The notes: a model not told the origin generated them from the letters alone. A stretch of DNA of 60,002 bases from Actinobacillus seminis (GCF_002263215.1 NZ_NLFK01000012.1:1-60002), one strand, 5' to 3'. Shown: positions 39,021 to 50,914, counted from the first letter of the stretch. Translations and numbers: made by a program.

Positions 39021-40457
39021 TTATTGTTGTTTAATAAACTCAATCGCTTTTTGTAAACGCGCAAGGGTGCGTTCTTTGCCGACTAGCTTCGCGGTAATAT
39101 CCATTGATGGTGATTGACCGGAGCCGGTGACCGCTAAACGAAATGGCATACCGACTTTACCCATGCCGATTTCTAATTCCGCCGCGGTGGCATTCATTGC
39201 CTCGTGAATATTTTCCACGGTCCAAGCAGAAAGTGCGGTTAATTTTTCCGTTAATTTTTCAAGCGATGCAATAGCTTCCGGTTTGAAGTTTTTTGTCGCT
39301 GCTTTTTCATCATAAGTTGTAAACTCTTGATAGAAATAACGACTTTGCGCCGCTAATTCTTTTAAGGTTTTGGCTCGTTCGCTTAATACCGGAATAATGT
39401 CTTCTAAGGCAACGCCTTCCTCAAATGGAATATCTTGATCTTTCATGTGCCATTCAAGGTGTTTTGCCACATAGCTTGGTTCAAGCGAGCGCATATAATG
39501 CTGATTTAACCATTGTAATTTTTCCGTATTAAACGCGCTGGCGGATTTGCTGACGGAATGAATATCAAATAATTCAATCATTTCTTCGCGCGTGAAAATT
39601 TCTTGGTCGCCATGCCCCCAGCCAAGTCGTACTAAATAATTGACTAAGGCTTCCGGTAAATAACCGTCATCGCGATATTGCATCACGCTTACCGCTCCAT
39701 GGCGTTTGGATAATTTTTGTCCGTCATCGCCTAAGATCATAGAAACGTGAGCATACTCCGGAATTGGCGCACCTAAGGCTTTTAAGATATTGATTTGGCG
39801 AGGGGTGTTATTAATGTGATCTTCGCCACGTACCACGTGCGTAATGCCCATGTCCCAGTCATCCACGACAACACAGAAATTATAGGTTGGCGATCCGTCG
39901 GTGCGACGAATAATTAAATCGTCTAATTCACCGTTGCTGATTTCGATACGACCGCGTACTGCATCTTCAAAAACCACGGAACCTTCAGTTGGATTAAGGA
40001 AACGTACTACATGCGGTTCATCCGGTGAATGGCTGTGATCGTCTAAACAATGGCGATCATAACGCGGTTTTTGCTTATTGACTTCTTGTGTATGACGTAA
40101 TTCTTCTAAACGCTCTTTTGAGCAGTAGCAACGGTAAGCCAAGCCTTGCTCCAACATTTGTTCAATCACTTGGTTGTAACGATCAAAGCGTTTGGTTTGG
40201 AAATAAGGACCGTGTTCCCACGCTAAATTTAACCATTCCATCCCTTCTAAAATCGCTTGTGTTGCTTCCGGCGTGGAACGTTCAAGGTCGGTATCTTCGA
40301 TACGTAAAACAAATTCACCTTGATTATGTTTAGCATATAACCAAGAATACAATGCGGTTCTCGCGCCGCCAACGTGCAGGTAACCCGTCGGGCTTGGAGC
40401 AAATCGGGTACGAACTTTTACATTAGGATCCAAATTAAATAATGCATCTAATTTCAT
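39021..40457 (-). CDS. gltX: Glutamyl-tRNA synthetase
   Basis: Charges tRNA-Glu. Class I synthetase of 478 residues. HIGH-type signature [14 protein letters not shown] near residue 22 and KMSKS-type KLSKRHGA near 250. [11 protein letters not shown] matches the zinc region of bacterial GluRS. Followed on the same strand by tRNA-Ala. Confidence 0.98.
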   Translation of the reverse strand: MKLDALFNLDPNVKVRTRFAPSPTGYLHVGGARTALYSWLYAKHNQGEFVLRIEDTDLERSTPEATQAILEGMEWLNLAWEHGPYFQTKRFDRYNQVIEQMLEQGLAYRCYCSKERLEELRHTQEVNKQKPRYDRHCLDDHSHSPDEPHVVRFLNPTEGSVVFEDAVRGRIEISNGELDDLIIRRTDGSPTYNFCVVVDDWDMGITHVVRGEDHINNTPRQINILKALGAPIPEYAHVSMILGDDGQKLSKRHGAVSVMQYRDDGYLPEALVNYLVRLGWGHGDQEIFTREEMIELFDIHSVSKSASAFNTEKLQWLNQHYMRSLEPSYVAKHLEWHMKDQDIPFEEGVALEDIIPVLSERAKTLKELAAQSRYFYQEFTTYDEKAATKNFKPEAIASLEKLTEKLTALSAWTVENIHEAMNATAAELEIGMGKVGMPFRLAVTGSGQSPSMDITAKLVGKERTLARLQKAIEFIKQQ

Positions 40458-40583
40458 TTTTTAACCTTATATTTTGCGCAAAAAAGATTTCCGTATTGTA
40501 CTATGAGTTTGCCAAATTCACGATAGAAAATCGTGAGTTATGCCTATTTTTAAAACAAATAAGCGTTTTTTTGTAAAAATCTA

Positions 40584-40611
40584 TTGACTGAAATTTGTGA
40601 GCAATTATAAT
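40584..40611 (+). promoter_or_regulatory. Promoter of the tRNA-Val cluster
   Basis: TTGACT, 16-base spacer, TATAAT, ending 17 bases before the first tRNA-Val. Confidence 0.75.
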
Positions 40612-40627
40612 GCCAGCTCACGCATGA

Positions 40628-40703
40628 GGGCGATTAGCTCAGTTGGGAGAGCACCTCCCTTACAAGGAGGGGGTCACTGGTTCGAGACCGGTATCGCCCA
40701 CCA
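40628..40703 (+). tRNA. tRNA-Val (anticodon TAC), copy 1
   Basis: 76 nt, acceptor GGGCGAT/ATCGCCC, anticodon loop CTTACAA, T loop TTCGAGA, encoded CCA. First of four identical tandem copies. Confidence 0.97.
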
Positions 40704-40741
40704 CTTTTTAAGTGTTCTTATGTGTGATATTAAACTAACGT

Positions 40742-40817
40742 GGGCGATTAGCTCAGTTGGGAGAGCACCTCCCTTACAAGGAGGGGGTCACTGGTTCGAG
40801 ACCGGTATCGCCCACCA
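40742..40817 (+). tRNA. tRNA-Val (anticodon TAC), copy 2
   Basis: Identical in all 76 bases to copy 1; spacer 38 bases. Confidence 0.97.
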
Positions 40818-40849
40818 CGCTAGTTTAATCCCGGATGTAAATCCTAAGT

Positions 40850-40925
40850 GGGCGATTAGCTCAGTTGGGAGAGCACCTCCCTTACAAGGAGGGGGTCACT
40901 GGTTCGAGACCGGTATCGCCCACCA
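40850..40925 (+). tRNA. tRNA-Val (anticodon TAC), copy 3
   Basis: Identical to copy 1; spacer 32 bases. Confidence 0.97.
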
Positions 40926-40966
40926 CTTACGATTTACATACCGCATTAACTTTTTAAGTTATTGTC

Positions 40967-41042
40967 GGGCGATTAGCTCAGTTGGGAGAGCACCTCCCTT
41001 ACAAGGAGGGGGTCACTGGTTCGAGACCGGTATCGCCCACCA
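40967..41042 (+). tRNA. tRNA-Val (anticodon TAC), copy 4
   Basis: Identical to copy 1; spacer 41 bases. Confidence 0.97.
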
Positions 41043-41091
41043 TTTCTTATTCCTTATATCTTTTTATTAATCGATTGATATTCCATTTTGC

Positions 41092-41375
41092 TCATTCAAC
41101 ATATTGCGCAATACGTTGACGCTCATGGTTATTCATTGCCGTTTCTCCACATAATGTTAGTCCATCATGCCAAGTGTATTTGACGTAAGGTTGGGTAGAT
41201 ATGTCTATCACGCTCATGCTATCTGCCTAAAGGGCGCTATTTTACGTGAAATTGTATGCCGGCAGGTCTTCTTGTGCCAACAAATTGCGTCCGCAGAGAT
41301 TGATATATTCCACTTCCGATAAAAGGTAAGGCGGTACAATTTTGGCATCAAAGAAAGCGTAAACCCAGTAATTGC
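41092..41375 (-). pseudogene. Possible decayed coding remnant, function unknown
   Basis: In the 480-base space after the tRNAs the minus strand holds two protein-like fragments. One (41242 to about 41370) reads NYWVYAFFDAKIVPPYLLSE onward without a start codon. The other (41092-41217, 41 codons) reads MSVIDISTQPYVKYTWHDG and ends QRIAQYVE. Residue use looks natural, but stops separate them. I do not recognise the family. It may be chance. Confidence 0.3.
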
Positions 41376-41471
41376 ATTCGTTTTAATGACTGCTGATAAA
41401 ATAGAAATTGAGGGGAATGATACAAATTTTTTGTTTGTTTTTTATTAATTTTTTCCTTATGCCTAAATGAA

Positions 41472-41497
41472 AAGAGAGCCGTTTGAGTGGCTCTCTT
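41472..41497 (-). terminator. Terminator of gltS
   Basis: Perfect 9-bp stem AAGAGAGCC/GGCTCTCTT with an 8-base loop and a T-rich tail on the minus strand, 29 bases past the gltS stop. Confidence 0.85.
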
Positions 41498-41525
41498 AGT
41501 TAGAATATTCATTATTCAGGGAATA

Positions 41526-42734
41526 TTAATGTAACATATCTACCACATCTAAGAAAATTTTCAGTGATACGTTGTTGAGTAAGTCGATAAAAAACGCCCC
41601 GACCATGGGTACAATTAAGAACGCCTTATGGGAAGGACCGAAATGCGAGGTCACTGCTTGCATATTCGCCACCGCAGTTGGTGTGGCGCCTAAACCGAAG
41701 CCACAATGTCCCGCGCTTAATACGATAGCATCATAATCTTTACCCATTAAACGATAAGTTACAATGATCGCATATAGTGCCATCACCACTACTTGGATAA
41801 GTAGCACGATCAAGACCGGAATTGCCAGACCGGCAAGTTCCCATAATTTAAGTGACATTAATGCAATGGCAAGGAACAGAGAAAGTCCAACGGTACCTAG
41901 TACGTCAATGGCTTCATCAGCTACTTTGAATCTGAAAATATGGGCTAAGGCGTTACGAATGACGGTACCGGTAAATAAACACCAAACGAAGGTTGGTAAT
42001 TGAATTGCGGTGCCTTTGGTTAACGCGTCTAGATATTGTCCTGCGAACAAACAGATGGACATCATGGTAATGGTTTCAATGATAGATCGCGTGTTGATTT
42101 TACGACGGTAAACCGGTTTTTCAAACGCTTCTTGTACATCATCAATATTTTCATCTTCTTGCACAGTTTCTTTGTGGGCGCGTTTAAGCAAGAAACTGGC
42201 AACCGGGCCGCCTAAAATACCGCCGAAGACTAACCCGAAGGTCGCACAAGCCATTGCCAACTCTAACGCACCATGAATGCCGAAACGGTTGGTTAAGGTT
42301 TCCGCCCACGCCGCACCGGTACCATGACCGCCGGTTAAGGTTACGGAGCCGGCAATTAAACCGTAAGCCGGATCTAATCCCAGCGCTATAGAGGAGAAAA
42401 TACCTACAGTATTTTGCAGCATAATCAAACCTAGTGCGGCACCTAAAAAGATAATTAACGGTTTTCCACCTTTTGCCAGACGGGCGAAATTTGCGCTTAA
42501 ACCGATAGAGCTAAAGAACACCAGCATCATGGTTGTTTGTAAGTTGGTATCGAAAGAAAAACTTAAGCCCCAAGTTTGGTGAACGACAGTTAAAATAACC
42601 GCGACAATAAAACCGCCAACCACGGGCTCGGGAATATTGAATTGATTTAGAAAGCGAACGCGTTTAACTAAGAAATAGCCTAGAAGTAGCACAAGACAGG
42701 CGAGCGCCACGGTTTGATAAGTATTAAAAGTCAT
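41526..42734 (-). CDS. gltS: Sodium/glutamate symporter
   Basis: Na+-driven glutamate uptake at the inner membrane. 402 residues, two inverted repeats of five membrane segments with re-entrant loops. Family motifs: GSVTLTGGHGTGAAWAETL near residue 130 and AGHCGFGLGATPTAVANM near 340, the two serine/glycine-rich loops. A single gene with its own terminator. Confidence 0.96.
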   Translation of the reverse strand: MTFNTYQTVALACLVLLLGYFLVKRVRFLNQFNIPEPVVGGFIVAVILTVVHQTWGLSFSFDTNLQTTMMLVFFSSIGLSANFARLAKGGKPLIIFLGAALGLIMLQNTVGIFSSIALGLDPAYGLIAGSVTLTGGHGTGAAWAETLTNRFGIHGALELAMACATFGLVFGGILGGPVASFLLKRAHKETVQEDENIDDVQEAFEKPVYRRKINTRSIIETITMMSICLFAGQYLDALTKGTAIQLPTFVWCLFTGTVIRNALAHIFRFKVADEAIDVLGTVGLSLFLAIALMSLKLWELAGLAIPVLIVLLIQVVVMALYAIIVTYRLMGKDYDAIVLSAGHCGFGLGATPTAVANMQAVTSHFGPSHKAFLIVPMVGAFFIDLLNNVSLKIFLDVVDMLH

Positions 42735-42901
42735 ATTGTCCTCTTGTAATTGTTATAATTTCCTTCATTTTTAGGAAATAAAAAATCTAGAGATAAAGCA
42801 CTAGAATCTAATTGATAAAACAGCCTTGCAATCGTAAAAAGCAGGTTAAATCTAGCAAAAAAAGGCGTGTTTAGCCAGCGAAACATGCATCAAAATCATG
42901 G

Positions 42902-43336
42902 TTAAACGTTTAACCAAAAGGTTACCGGTCCATCATTGGTTAAATTGACCTGCATATCGGCAGCAAATTCGCCGCAAGAAACGCGGATTTTTTCACCGCA
43001 CTTTTGAATAAAATAGGTATATAATTCATTGGCAAGATCGGGCGCGGCACCTTTGGAAAAACTTGGGCGCAAGCCTTTTTGCGTATCGGCGGCGAGGGTA
43101 AATTGCGAAACCACTAATACCTCTCCTTGAATTTGTTGTACATTTAAATTCATTTTGCCATTTTCGTCACTAAATACCCGATAATTTAATACCTTTTCCA
43201 CCAATTTATCCGCTTTTTGGCGATTATCTTCTTTTTCGACGCCTAATAAAACTAACAATCCTTGTTGGATTTGCCCGATGATACGTTGATCGACTTCGAC
43301 TTTGGCTTGGCTAACGCGTTGAATTAATGCAATCAT
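42902..43336 (-). CDS. dtd: D-aminoacyl-tRNA deacylase
   Basis: Removes D-amino acids (and glycine from tRNA-Ala) mischarged on tRNA. 144 residues. Active-site motifs [12 protein letters not shown] and the Gly-cisPro motif NDGPVTFWL are both present. The start overlaps the preceding gene's stop by 4 bases. Confidence 0.97.
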   Translation of the reverse strand: MIALIQRVSQAKVEVDQRIIGQIQQGLLVLLGVEKEDNRQKADKLVEKVLNYRVFSDENGKMNLNVQQIQGEVLVVSQFTLAADTQKGLRPSFSKGAAPDLANELYTYFIQKCGEKIRVSCGEFAADMQVNLTNDGPVTFWLNV

Positions 43337-44691
43337 GGATTTTCCTTTTCTACTGTGGGAGTTGAGGTTAAAGACGGATCACTTAGCTCGGCAAGTACTG
43401 CGGAAAGTTGCGCCCCGAGCAAGACCACAGTCCAACTTAATTGGATCCAAAGCAACATAATCGGCAGGGTTGCCATGGCGCCATAGATCAATTGGTATGA
43501 CGGAAAGGTCGTAATATACCAAGTGAACGCTTGTTTACCTAAGGTAAAAAAGATCGCACCGATAAGCGCACCGGCGGCGGAATGTTTAATGCTGACTTTT
43601 TTATTCGGCACCACCATATAAAGTACAGTGAAAATAAACCAAGTTAATAAAAACGGGATAAAACTTAACAATTGCACGCCGAAAGGCAGCGATAACCCGC
43701 TGCCGGCTAAGGACAGCGCAAAGGAAGCGACATACGAACTGATCCCGATTCCCGTGGCGATAATCACCGGACCTAAGGTCAAAATTAACCAATAAATGGC
43801 AAATGAAAAGATCATAGGACGCGAACTGTTATCCCGCCAGATGGAATTTAACGTGCGATCAATGGAATTGATCAACATCAACGCCACAATAATTAAGCTG
43901 ACGATCCCGACTGCGCTCATCTGCTTGGAATTATTGACAAATTGATCGATATATTCGCCCACCATATCGCCGGCAGATGGGGCAAAATTGGTAAAAATAA
44001 ATTGCTTTAACTCGCCGGTGACTTCGTTGAAAACCGGAAAGGCGGAAAAAATCGAAAAGACCACCATAATCAGCGGCACAATTGCCAACATTGTACTATA
44101 GGTTAAATAACCGGCGGCTTGGGTCAGTTTATTTTGTTCAAACCGGCGGCAAAATAAGCGAAAAAACGTATGCAGTTGTTGGGTTGACATTAGGTTAAAA
44201 AATCCTCTGCAGCAATGTTTAAATTTTTTTCCTGAGCCACACAGGCAAGGTTGTTTGTTACTCGGCAAGGGAACCGTCGGATCGACAAAATACCACACGC
44301 CGTCAATTTTTACGAATAATGAATTTTCGTGATGTACTTGCCTTTGGTTTTGTTGCATAAAAAACGCATTAAACGCCACGCGACTATGTTGCACGGGTGT
44401 AGTTTTTGGGGAAAGTGCGGTCTGATTTTGTACAATTTCCAACCCGCTCCATTGGGTAGTTTGCGCCCATTCGCCTAATGCTTTCGCATCTAATAAGTCT
44501 TGCTGGGCCGGCGCGGTGGTGCGGATAATATAATCAATATCGCACAAAACAAACGCGCAGTAGCGCGAACGCATTAAGGCTTCTGCGCTTGGGGCATTCG
44601 CTTGTTGATGGTATTGACCGCAACATTCGCCATAATATAAACCGGATTGACAGGGGCAAAGTGCGGTGCTTTTTAGCATAATTTTGCTCAA
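43333..44691 (-). CDS. Fused frame: YchJ-like SEC-C protein + YihY/BrkB inner-membrane protein
   Basis: A single 452-codon frame joins two proteins that I recall as separate neighbours in H. influenzae. Residues 1-167 are YchJ-like (UPF0225): N-terminal [13 protein letters not shown] and C-terminal [13 protein letters not shown], both SEC-C metal-binding motifs. From Met168 (ATG at 44190; [10 protein letters not shown]) begins a YihY/UPF0761 membrane protein of 285 residues with about six membrane segments and [18 protein letters not shown]. At the joint, a T6 run gives CCRGFFNLM; with five T the first protein would end GFLT with a TAATG overlap to the second. So the fusion may be real, or one base too long. 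The frame opens with TTG after GGTAGGA; ATG 44679 is the alternative. Confidence 0.85.
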   Translation of the reverse strand: MSKIMLKSTALCPCQSGLYYGECCGQYHQQANAPSAEALMRSRYCAFVLCDIDYIIRTTAPAQQDLLDAKALGEWAQTTQWSGLEIVQNQTALSPKTTPVQHSRVAFNAFFMQQNQRQVHHENSLFVKIDGVWYFVDPTVPLPSNKQPCLCGSGKKFKHCCRGFFNLMSTQQLHTFFRLFCRRFEQNKLTQAAGYLTYSTMLAIVPLIMVVFSIFSAFPVFNEVTGELKQFIFTNFAPSAGDMVGEYIDQFVNNSKQMSAVGIVSLIIVALMLINSIDRTLNSIWRDNSSRPMIFSFAIYWLILTLGPVIIATGIGISSYVASFALSLAGSGLSLPFGVQLLSFIPFLLTWFIFTVLYMVVPNKKVSIKHSAAGALIGAIFFTLGKQAFTWYITTFPSYQLIYGAMATLPIMLLWIQLSWTVVLLGAQLSAVLAELSDPSLTSTPTVEKENP

Positions 44692-44773
44692 AATCCTACC
44701 TCATTGAAACAAATTGACGCTAAGCATAGCATAAATTTGCACTATTTTGACCGCACTTTGTTTTTTTATTGGT

Positions 44774-44802
44774 TGACATTTGCGCGCCTTAGGGGTAACT
44801 TC
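44774..44802 (+). promoter_or_regulatory. Promoter-like sequence before the deacetylase gene
   Basis: TTGACA, a 17-base spacer and TAACTT, about 95 bases before the start codon. The leader beyond contains the small palindrome TCATGGATTTTCATGA. Confidence 0.45.
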
Positions 44803-44896
44803 GCACCCATTTGAAATTGGCGTAGGTGTCATGGATTTTCATGACGAAAATGCAGGCGAGGTATTTTGCTTTCGTTGACGTAGTTTAGAGGTTTTT

Positions 44897-45748
44897 ATGT
44901 TTTGTACGATACCTGTTCTTATGTATCACCATGTCAGCCCCGCAGGCGGCATGATCAATGTAAGTCCACCGCATTTTGAATCACAATTAGCGGCATTGAA
45001 AAAAGCCGGTTATCACACCTTGAAAGCAAGCGAATTCGCTGATTATTTACAAGGAAAGATTGACGGACGCGCTGAACGTTTCAAAAAAGCAGTGGTGTTG
45101 ACCTTTGATGATGGTTATTTGAATAATTGGGTGTATGCTCACGCGTTGTTACAAAAATATGAGCTAAATGCTATTTTGTTTGCCGCCACCGGCGAAATTG
45201 GGCAAGGCGAGGTACGTCCACATTTGTTGGATAATTCCGGAAAGGCGTTGCCGCCTAGTTATGAACATCATACCGGCAAGAAAATGAAACAAGAAGGGAA
45301 GATGGATGACGTGATGGCGCGTTGGTCGGAATTGCGCGCTATGGAACAAGCGGGAACCTTTGAAATTTTTAGTCATACGCACAGCCATCTTCGTTGGGAT
45401 TTGTTGTGTGAGAATGCGGCAGAAAAAAGTGCAAAACTTGCCGAGGATTTACAACTTTCTCGTCAGGCGTTAGCGCGTGAGTTAGCAAAATCCGACACGG
45501 AACATCTTTGTTGGCCACAAGGTTATTACGATGAAGATTATGTGCGCGAGGCGGTTGTGCAGGGATTTAAGTATTTATACACCACAGATGCATACGGTTT
45601 TAATCGCCCACATATGGATAGTCGCTTTATCTATCGTATCTCGGTAAAAAATCGCTCCGGCGCTTGGTTGCTGCAACGACTTTTTGTGGCGCGTCATCCG
45701 ATCATTGGACGAATTTATAATGGGGTTAAAAAATCCAAAGTCGCATAA
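44897..45748 (+). CDS. Polysaccharide deacetylase family protein
   Basis: 283 residues of the NodB-homology fold, carbohydrate esterase family 4. Catalytic and metal residues are visible: TFDDG (Asp71, Asp72), the histidines of SHTHSH (160 and 164), and a late WPQGYYDEDY. It resembles the deacetylase part of PgaB-type proteins, but lacks a signal peptide and the second PgaB domain. Substrate unknown; an acetylated amino sugar of an envelope polysaccharide is likely. Confidence 0.88.
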   Translation: MFCTIPVLMYHHVSPAGGMINVSPPHFESQLAALKKAGYHTLKASEFADYLQGKIDGRAERFKKAVVLTFDDGYLNNWVYAHALLQKYELNAILFAATGEIGQGEVRPHLLDNSGKALPPSYEHHTGKKMKQEGKMDDVMARWSELRAMEQAGTFEIFSHTHSHLRWDLLCENAAEKSAKLAEDLQLSRQALARELAKSDTEHLCWPQGYYDEDYVREAVVQGFKYLYTTDAYGFNRPHMDSRFIYRISVKNRSGAWLLQRLFVARHPIIGRIYNGVKKSKVA

Positions 45749-45927
45749 GATGTGAGGTGTATTTGTTAAAATTGGCGTTATTGCATAGATGTGATTTGAT
45801 GTTTGGAATAAATTCGTAATCTTTTGACCGCACTTGGTTTTTTTATTATGCAGCAAGATGTTTTTGCTTTAAAGTATTGGGCAACGCAGAACCCGTTAAG
45901 CATGACCAACAACATAAGGAACAAAAT

Positions 45928-47427
45928 ATGCAATATGTATTAGCACAAACCGAACAAGGTCAAACCTTGGGGGTTACCGCCAAAATAGCGAATCGCCACG
46001 GTTTGATTGCCGGTGCAACCGGAACAGGGAAAACCGTGACTTTGCGCAAAATGGCGGAGGCCTTTAGTGATGATGGCGTGCCGATTTTTTTAGTTGATGT
46101 TAAAGGCGATTTATCCGGTTTGGTGCAAGCCGGCGAGATGCAGGGCAAAATTGCAGAACGGATTACCCAATTTAATTTAGGCGGTGAGCAATATTTATCC
46201 GGCTATCCTGTGTCCTTTTGGGATACGTTCGGCGAAACCGGCATTCCATTGCGAACCACCATTTCTGAAATGGGACCTTTATTGTTGTCACGCTTGCTCA
46301 ATCTTAACGCAACACAAGAGGGCTTGCTAAATTTGGTGTTCCGCGTGGCGGATGATCGCGGTTTGTTGTTGATTGATTTAAAAGATTTACGTGCTATGTT
46401 GAAATTTGTGGCAGAAAATGCCAAAAGCTTTCAATTGGAATATGGCAATGTTTCCTCTGCCAGTGTGGGCGCGATTCAACGTGCATTGTTGGCGTTGGAA
46501 AATGAGGGCGCGGCAAGTTTATTTGGTGAGCCGGCTTTAAATTTAGAAGATTGGTTGCAAACTCGGGATGGTCGCGGCGTGATCAATGTTCTTAACGCGG
46601 AAAAATTGATTAATTCGCCGAAAATGTATAGTGCCTTTTTATTGTGGCTCATGGCAGAATTATTTGAAAATTTACCAGAACTGGGCGATCCGGATAAACC
46701 GAAATTTGTGATGTTTTTTGATGAAGCACATTTATTATTTGATGATGCACCGCAGGCATTGGTAGAGCGTGTGGAAAAAGTGGTGCGATTGATTCGTTCA
46801 AAAGGCGTCGGTGTTTATTTTGTCACGCAAAATCCGCTAGATTTGCCGGATACGGTGTTGGGGCAATTGGGTAATCGGGTTCAACACGCTTTGCGTGCGT
46901 TTACGCCACGTGATCAAAAAGCGGTAAAAGCGGCGGCGGAAACTTTCCGAGCCAATCCTAAGGTGAATGTGGTGGAAACCATTTCTACCTTGGGCGTGGG
47001 GCAAGCGTTAGTTTCATTTTTAGATGAAAAAGGGATGCCGACGCCGGTGGAAGTGGCTTATATTTATCCTCCTCGTAGCCGGCTTAAGCCGTTGGAGGTG
47101 CTTGAGCGTCAAGATTGGGTAAAATCGGATGATCTTTATGCTTATTATCGTGCGTATGTGGATAATGAGTCGGCGTTTGAAATGCTTAATCAGCAAGCGG
47201 ATTTAGCTGCTGTGGCGCAAAAACAAGCAGAGCAGGCGCAAGCGGAAGAAGAAAATGGGTTGATGCACCGCTTGAGCCGGATGTTGTTTGGGCGGAAAAA
47301 ACGTGGCGAGCAGTTGACGGTGACGGAGCAAGTGGTGAGCAGTGTAGCGAAATCTGTCGGACGCAATTTGCGTAATCAAATTACTAAACAAATTATGCGT
47401 GGCATTTTGGGGGCGCTGAAAAAATAA
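45928..47427 (+). CDS. yjgR: YjgR-family ATPase (DUF853, HerA-like)
   Basis: 499 residues from ATG 45928, which follows AAGGAACAAAAT; an in-frame ATG 51 bases upstream has no ribosome site. Walker A GATGTGKT at residues 29-36, Walker B MFFDEAHLLF near 270 and the arginine-rich segment VYFVTQNPLDLPD are HerA/FtsK-like. Probably a DNA or protein translocating ATPase; physiological role unknown. Confidence 0.92.
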   Translation: MQYVLAQTEQGQTLGVTAKIANRHGLIAGATGTGKTVTLRKMAEAFSDDGVPIFLVDVKGDLSGLVQAGEMQGKIAERITQFNLGGEQYLSGYPVSFWDTFGETGIPLRTTISEMGPLLLSRLLNLNATQEGLLNLVFRVADDRGLLLIDLKDLRAMLKFVAENAKSFQLEYGNVSSASVGAIQRALLALENEGAASLFGEPALNLEDWLQTRDGRGVINVLNAEKLINSPKMYSAFLLWLMAELFENLPELGDPDKPKFVMFFDEAHLLFDDAPQALVERVEKVVRLIRSKGVGVYFVTQNPLDLPDTVLGQLGNRVQHALRAFTPRDQKAVKAAAETFRANPKVNVVETISTLGVGQALVSFLDEKGMPTPVEVAYIYPPRSRLKPLEVLERQDWVKSDDLYAYYRAYVDNESAFEMLNQQADLAAVAQKQAEQAQAEEENGLMHRLSRMLFGRKKRGEQLTVTEQVVSSVAKSVGRNLRNQITKQIMRGILGALKK

Positions 47428-47457
47428 AAGTGCGGTCAATTTTAGCCTGATTTTATA

Positions 47458-47485
47458 AAGGGAAATGGAAGCATTTCCCTTTTTG
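47458..47485 (+). terminator. Terminator between yjgR and coaA
   Basis: GGGAAATG-GAAG-CATTTCCC followed by T5, with A-rich sequence before it, so it may serve both convergent genes. Confidence 0.85.
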
Positions 47486-47486
47486 T

Positions 47487-48440
47487 TCATTTGCGTACTT
47501 TTATCAATTCGACCGCATGATCTTCGCCTTTGGTCAAAATTAAATTTGCCCGTTCGCGGGTTGGCAGGATGTTTTGTTTGAGATTTAATCCGTTAATTTC
47601 ATTCCAAATTCGGCCGGCGGTGGCGATAGCTTCTTGTTCGGATAAATTGGCGTAATGTTTAAAATAAGAATTCGGATCGCTAAAGGCACTGCGACGAAAT
47701 TTGAGAAAGCGACGAATGTACCATTCTTTTAATAAGGTTTCTTCGGCATCTACAAAAATGGAAAAATCCACAAAATCGGAAACGAAAATTTGATTGGTTT
47801 TGCTGCTGCCAGTTTGTAGTACATTTAACCCTTCCAAAATTAAAATATCCGGTTGATCAACCACATTAAAACGGTTCGGTACAATATCATAGGTTAAGTG
47901 TGAGTAAATCGGCGCCTGTACATTGGCTTTGCCGGATTTGATGTCCGCCAAAAAATGAATGAGCTTGGGGGTATCATAGGAAACGGGAAAGCCTTTTTTA
48001 TCTAATAAATTCGCTTTTTTTAATTTTTCCAAGGGATAAAGAAAACCGTCGGTGGTGATTAAATCTACTTTTCTGGTATGCGGCCAATGTGTAAGTAACG
48101 ATTGCAAAATACGAGCGGAGGTACTTTTCCCGACCGCAACGCTGCCGGCAATACTAATAATGTAAGGCACTTTGGGATTATGGCCGCCGAGAAAACGGTT
48201 TAATACCGTTTGGCGGCGTAAGTTTTCTTCAATGTAATAATTGATTAAACGGGCAAGGGGAAGATAAATCGTGCTGACTTCGTCCAACGACAGTTCTTCG
48301 TTAAAGCCGAGTAAGGGTTTTAAATCTTGCTCGGTGAGTTTTAACGGAACGGATTTACGCAAATCCGCCCATTGTTGGCGATTGAAGCTTAGAAATGGAC
48401 TTAATTGATCAGTTAATAAGGTTGAATTTAATTGTTTCAC
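47487..48440 (-). CDS. coaA: Pantothenate kinase, type I
   Basis: First and controlling step of coenzyme A synthesis. 317 residues; P-loop GSVAVGKST near residue 97, then [10 protein letters not shown] and the [10 protein letters not shown] segment typical of bacterial type I PanK. Together with coaE, the window carries both ends of the CoA pathway, unlinked. Confidence 0.97.
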   Translation of the reverse strand: MKQLNSTLLTDQLSPFLSFNRQQWADLRKSVPLKLTEQDLKPLLGFNEELSLDEVSTIYLPLARLINYYIEENLRRQTVLNRFLGGHNPKVPYIISIAGSVAVGKSTSARILQSLLTHWPHTRKVDLITTDGFLYPLEKLKKANLLDKKGFPVSYDTPKLIHFLADIKSGKANVQAPIYSHLTYDIVPNRFNVVDQPDILILEGLNVLQTGSSKTNQIFVSDFVDFSIFVDAEETLLKEWYIRRFLKFRRSAFSDPNSYFKHYANLSEQEAIATAGRIWNEINGLNLKQNILPTRERANLILTKGEDHAVELIKVRK

Positions 48441-48607
48441 GATCGTTCTTTTTGTTTTTTCAGTAAAATGTGCTAGGAAATATACATGATAAATGCAGAT
48501 AAGCGCATAAAAATTTCATCTGAATTATTGCTTTTTTAATAAAAAATAGGCGTTTTGTTTGAGAAATAGTCGAATAAATAAAAAAATGTTTTTTTTGCAA
48601 AAAACGC

Positions 48608-48635
48608 TTGTCAGCGATAAAATTTTCCCTATAAT
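48608..48635 (+). promoter_or_regulatory. Promoter of the tRNA-tufB operon
   Basis: TTGTCA, 16-base spacer, TATAAT, 21 bases before the first tRNA. A T/A-rich stretch lies upstream, as in stable RNA promoters. Confidence 0.8.
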
Positions 48636-48655
48636 ACGCCTCACTTGCTTACGAC

Positions 48656-48731
<76 letters not shown>

Positions 48732-48762
48732 TTTTAATCGTAGCTAGGTTTATTCATTGTTC

Positions 48763-48847
48763 GGAGGGATTCCCGAGCGGCCAAAGGGAGCAGACTGTAA
48801 ATCTGCCGGCTCAGCCTTCGAAGGTTCGAATCCTTCTCCCTCCACCA
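48763..48847 (+). tRNA. tRNA-Tyr (anticodon GTA)
   Basis: 85 nt with a long variable arm, acceptor GGAGGGA/TCCCTCC, anticodon in CTGTAAA, CCA encoded. Confidence 0.97.
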
Positions 48848-48887
48848 TTATTAGATGAATGCTGATGGGGTAGATGAATTTAGGAAT

Positions 48888-48962
<75 letters not shown>

Positions 48963-48965
48963 AGC

Positions 48966-49041
48966 GCTGATATAGCTCAGTTGGTAGAGCGCACCCTTGG
49001 TAAGGGTGAGGTCGGCGGTTCAAATCCGCCTATCAGCACCA
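48966..49041 (+). tRNA. tRNA-Thr (anticodon GGT)
   Basis: 76 nt, acceptor GCTGATA/TATCAGC, anticodon loop TTGGTAA, CCA encoded. Only three bases after tRNA-Gly; 99 bases before tufB. Confidence 0.97.
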
Positions 49042-49128
49042 GCCTTTAATTTCACCTCTCCTTAATGTCAATTTTATTAATTTTGGTTAATGTGGTATAT
49101 TGAACCATCAATAATCATGTTTATCTAG

Positions 49129-50325
<1,197 letters not shown>

Positions 50326-50350
50326 TGAGCATTACATCAACAAGATGAAA

Positions 50351-50376
50351 GAAGGGTATCGCAAGATACCCTTTTT
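50351..50376 (+). terminator. Terminator after tufB
   Basis: GGGTATC-GCAA-GATACCC followed by T5, preceded by A-rich sequence. Confidence 0.9.
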
Positions 50377-50499
50377 GTTAGTGTGAAAAATAATATAACA
50401 AAATTTCATCTTTTTAATAGGCAATAAAATAATAAAATGCTACAATCACGCGTTCAGATAGGTTCCCTATTTTTAAATTGAATATGATGGATTAAATTT

Positions 50500-50913
50500 A
50501 TGGCGTTAGAAATTGAGAAAAAGAAAAATACGCAAGATGCAGAAGCGGCAGTAAAAGCAAAAGGGGTAAATTCGTTTTTGTGGTTGCTTGCTGTCGTTAT
50601 TGTTGCAGTGGCTGCGCTCGGTAATATTTATTTGGTTGAGCAATTTTCAACTCCTATTCGTGTAGTAGGTGTTGTCATTTTGTTGATTGTCGCCTTAGCG
50701 ATTGCGGCTATCACCAATCAAGGGACGAAAGCGAGAACCTTTTTAACTGATTCTAGAACCGAATTAAGACGAATTGTGTGGCCAACCCGTCAGGAAGCAA
50801 TGCAAACGACACTTATCGTATTAGGGGTAACTGTGCTCGTATCTTTGATTTTGTGGGGATTAGATTCAATTATTGTGTCTATAATTACATTTTTAACAGA
50901 TTTGAGGTTCTAA
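50500..50913 (+). CDS. secE: Preprotein translocase subunit SecE
   Basis: Essential part of the SecYEG channel. 137 residues with three membrane segments (near 22-45, 48-68 and 105-130), as in E. coli. The conserved cytoplasmic stretch [15 protein letters not shown] before the last segment is intact. Two bases before nusG. Confidence 0.97.
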   Translation: MALEIEKKKNTQDAEAAVKAKGVNSFLWLLAVVIVAVAALGNIYLVEQFSTPIRVVGVVILLIVALAIAAITNQGTKARTFLTDSRTELRRIVWPTRQEAMQTTLIVLGVTVLVSLILWGLDSIIVSIITFLTDLRF

Positions 50914-50914
50914 A

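Noticed and set aside
40584..41042. CRISPR-like repeat array (76-base repeats, 32-41-base spacers)
   Set aside because: Repeats are tRNA-Val genes with cloverleaf pairing and CCA ends; no cas genes nearby.
40597..41070. 157-codon open frame on + with four repeats
   Set aside because: It is read-through of four identical tRNA-Val genes; the repeat AISSVGRAPPLQGGG is tRNA sequence.
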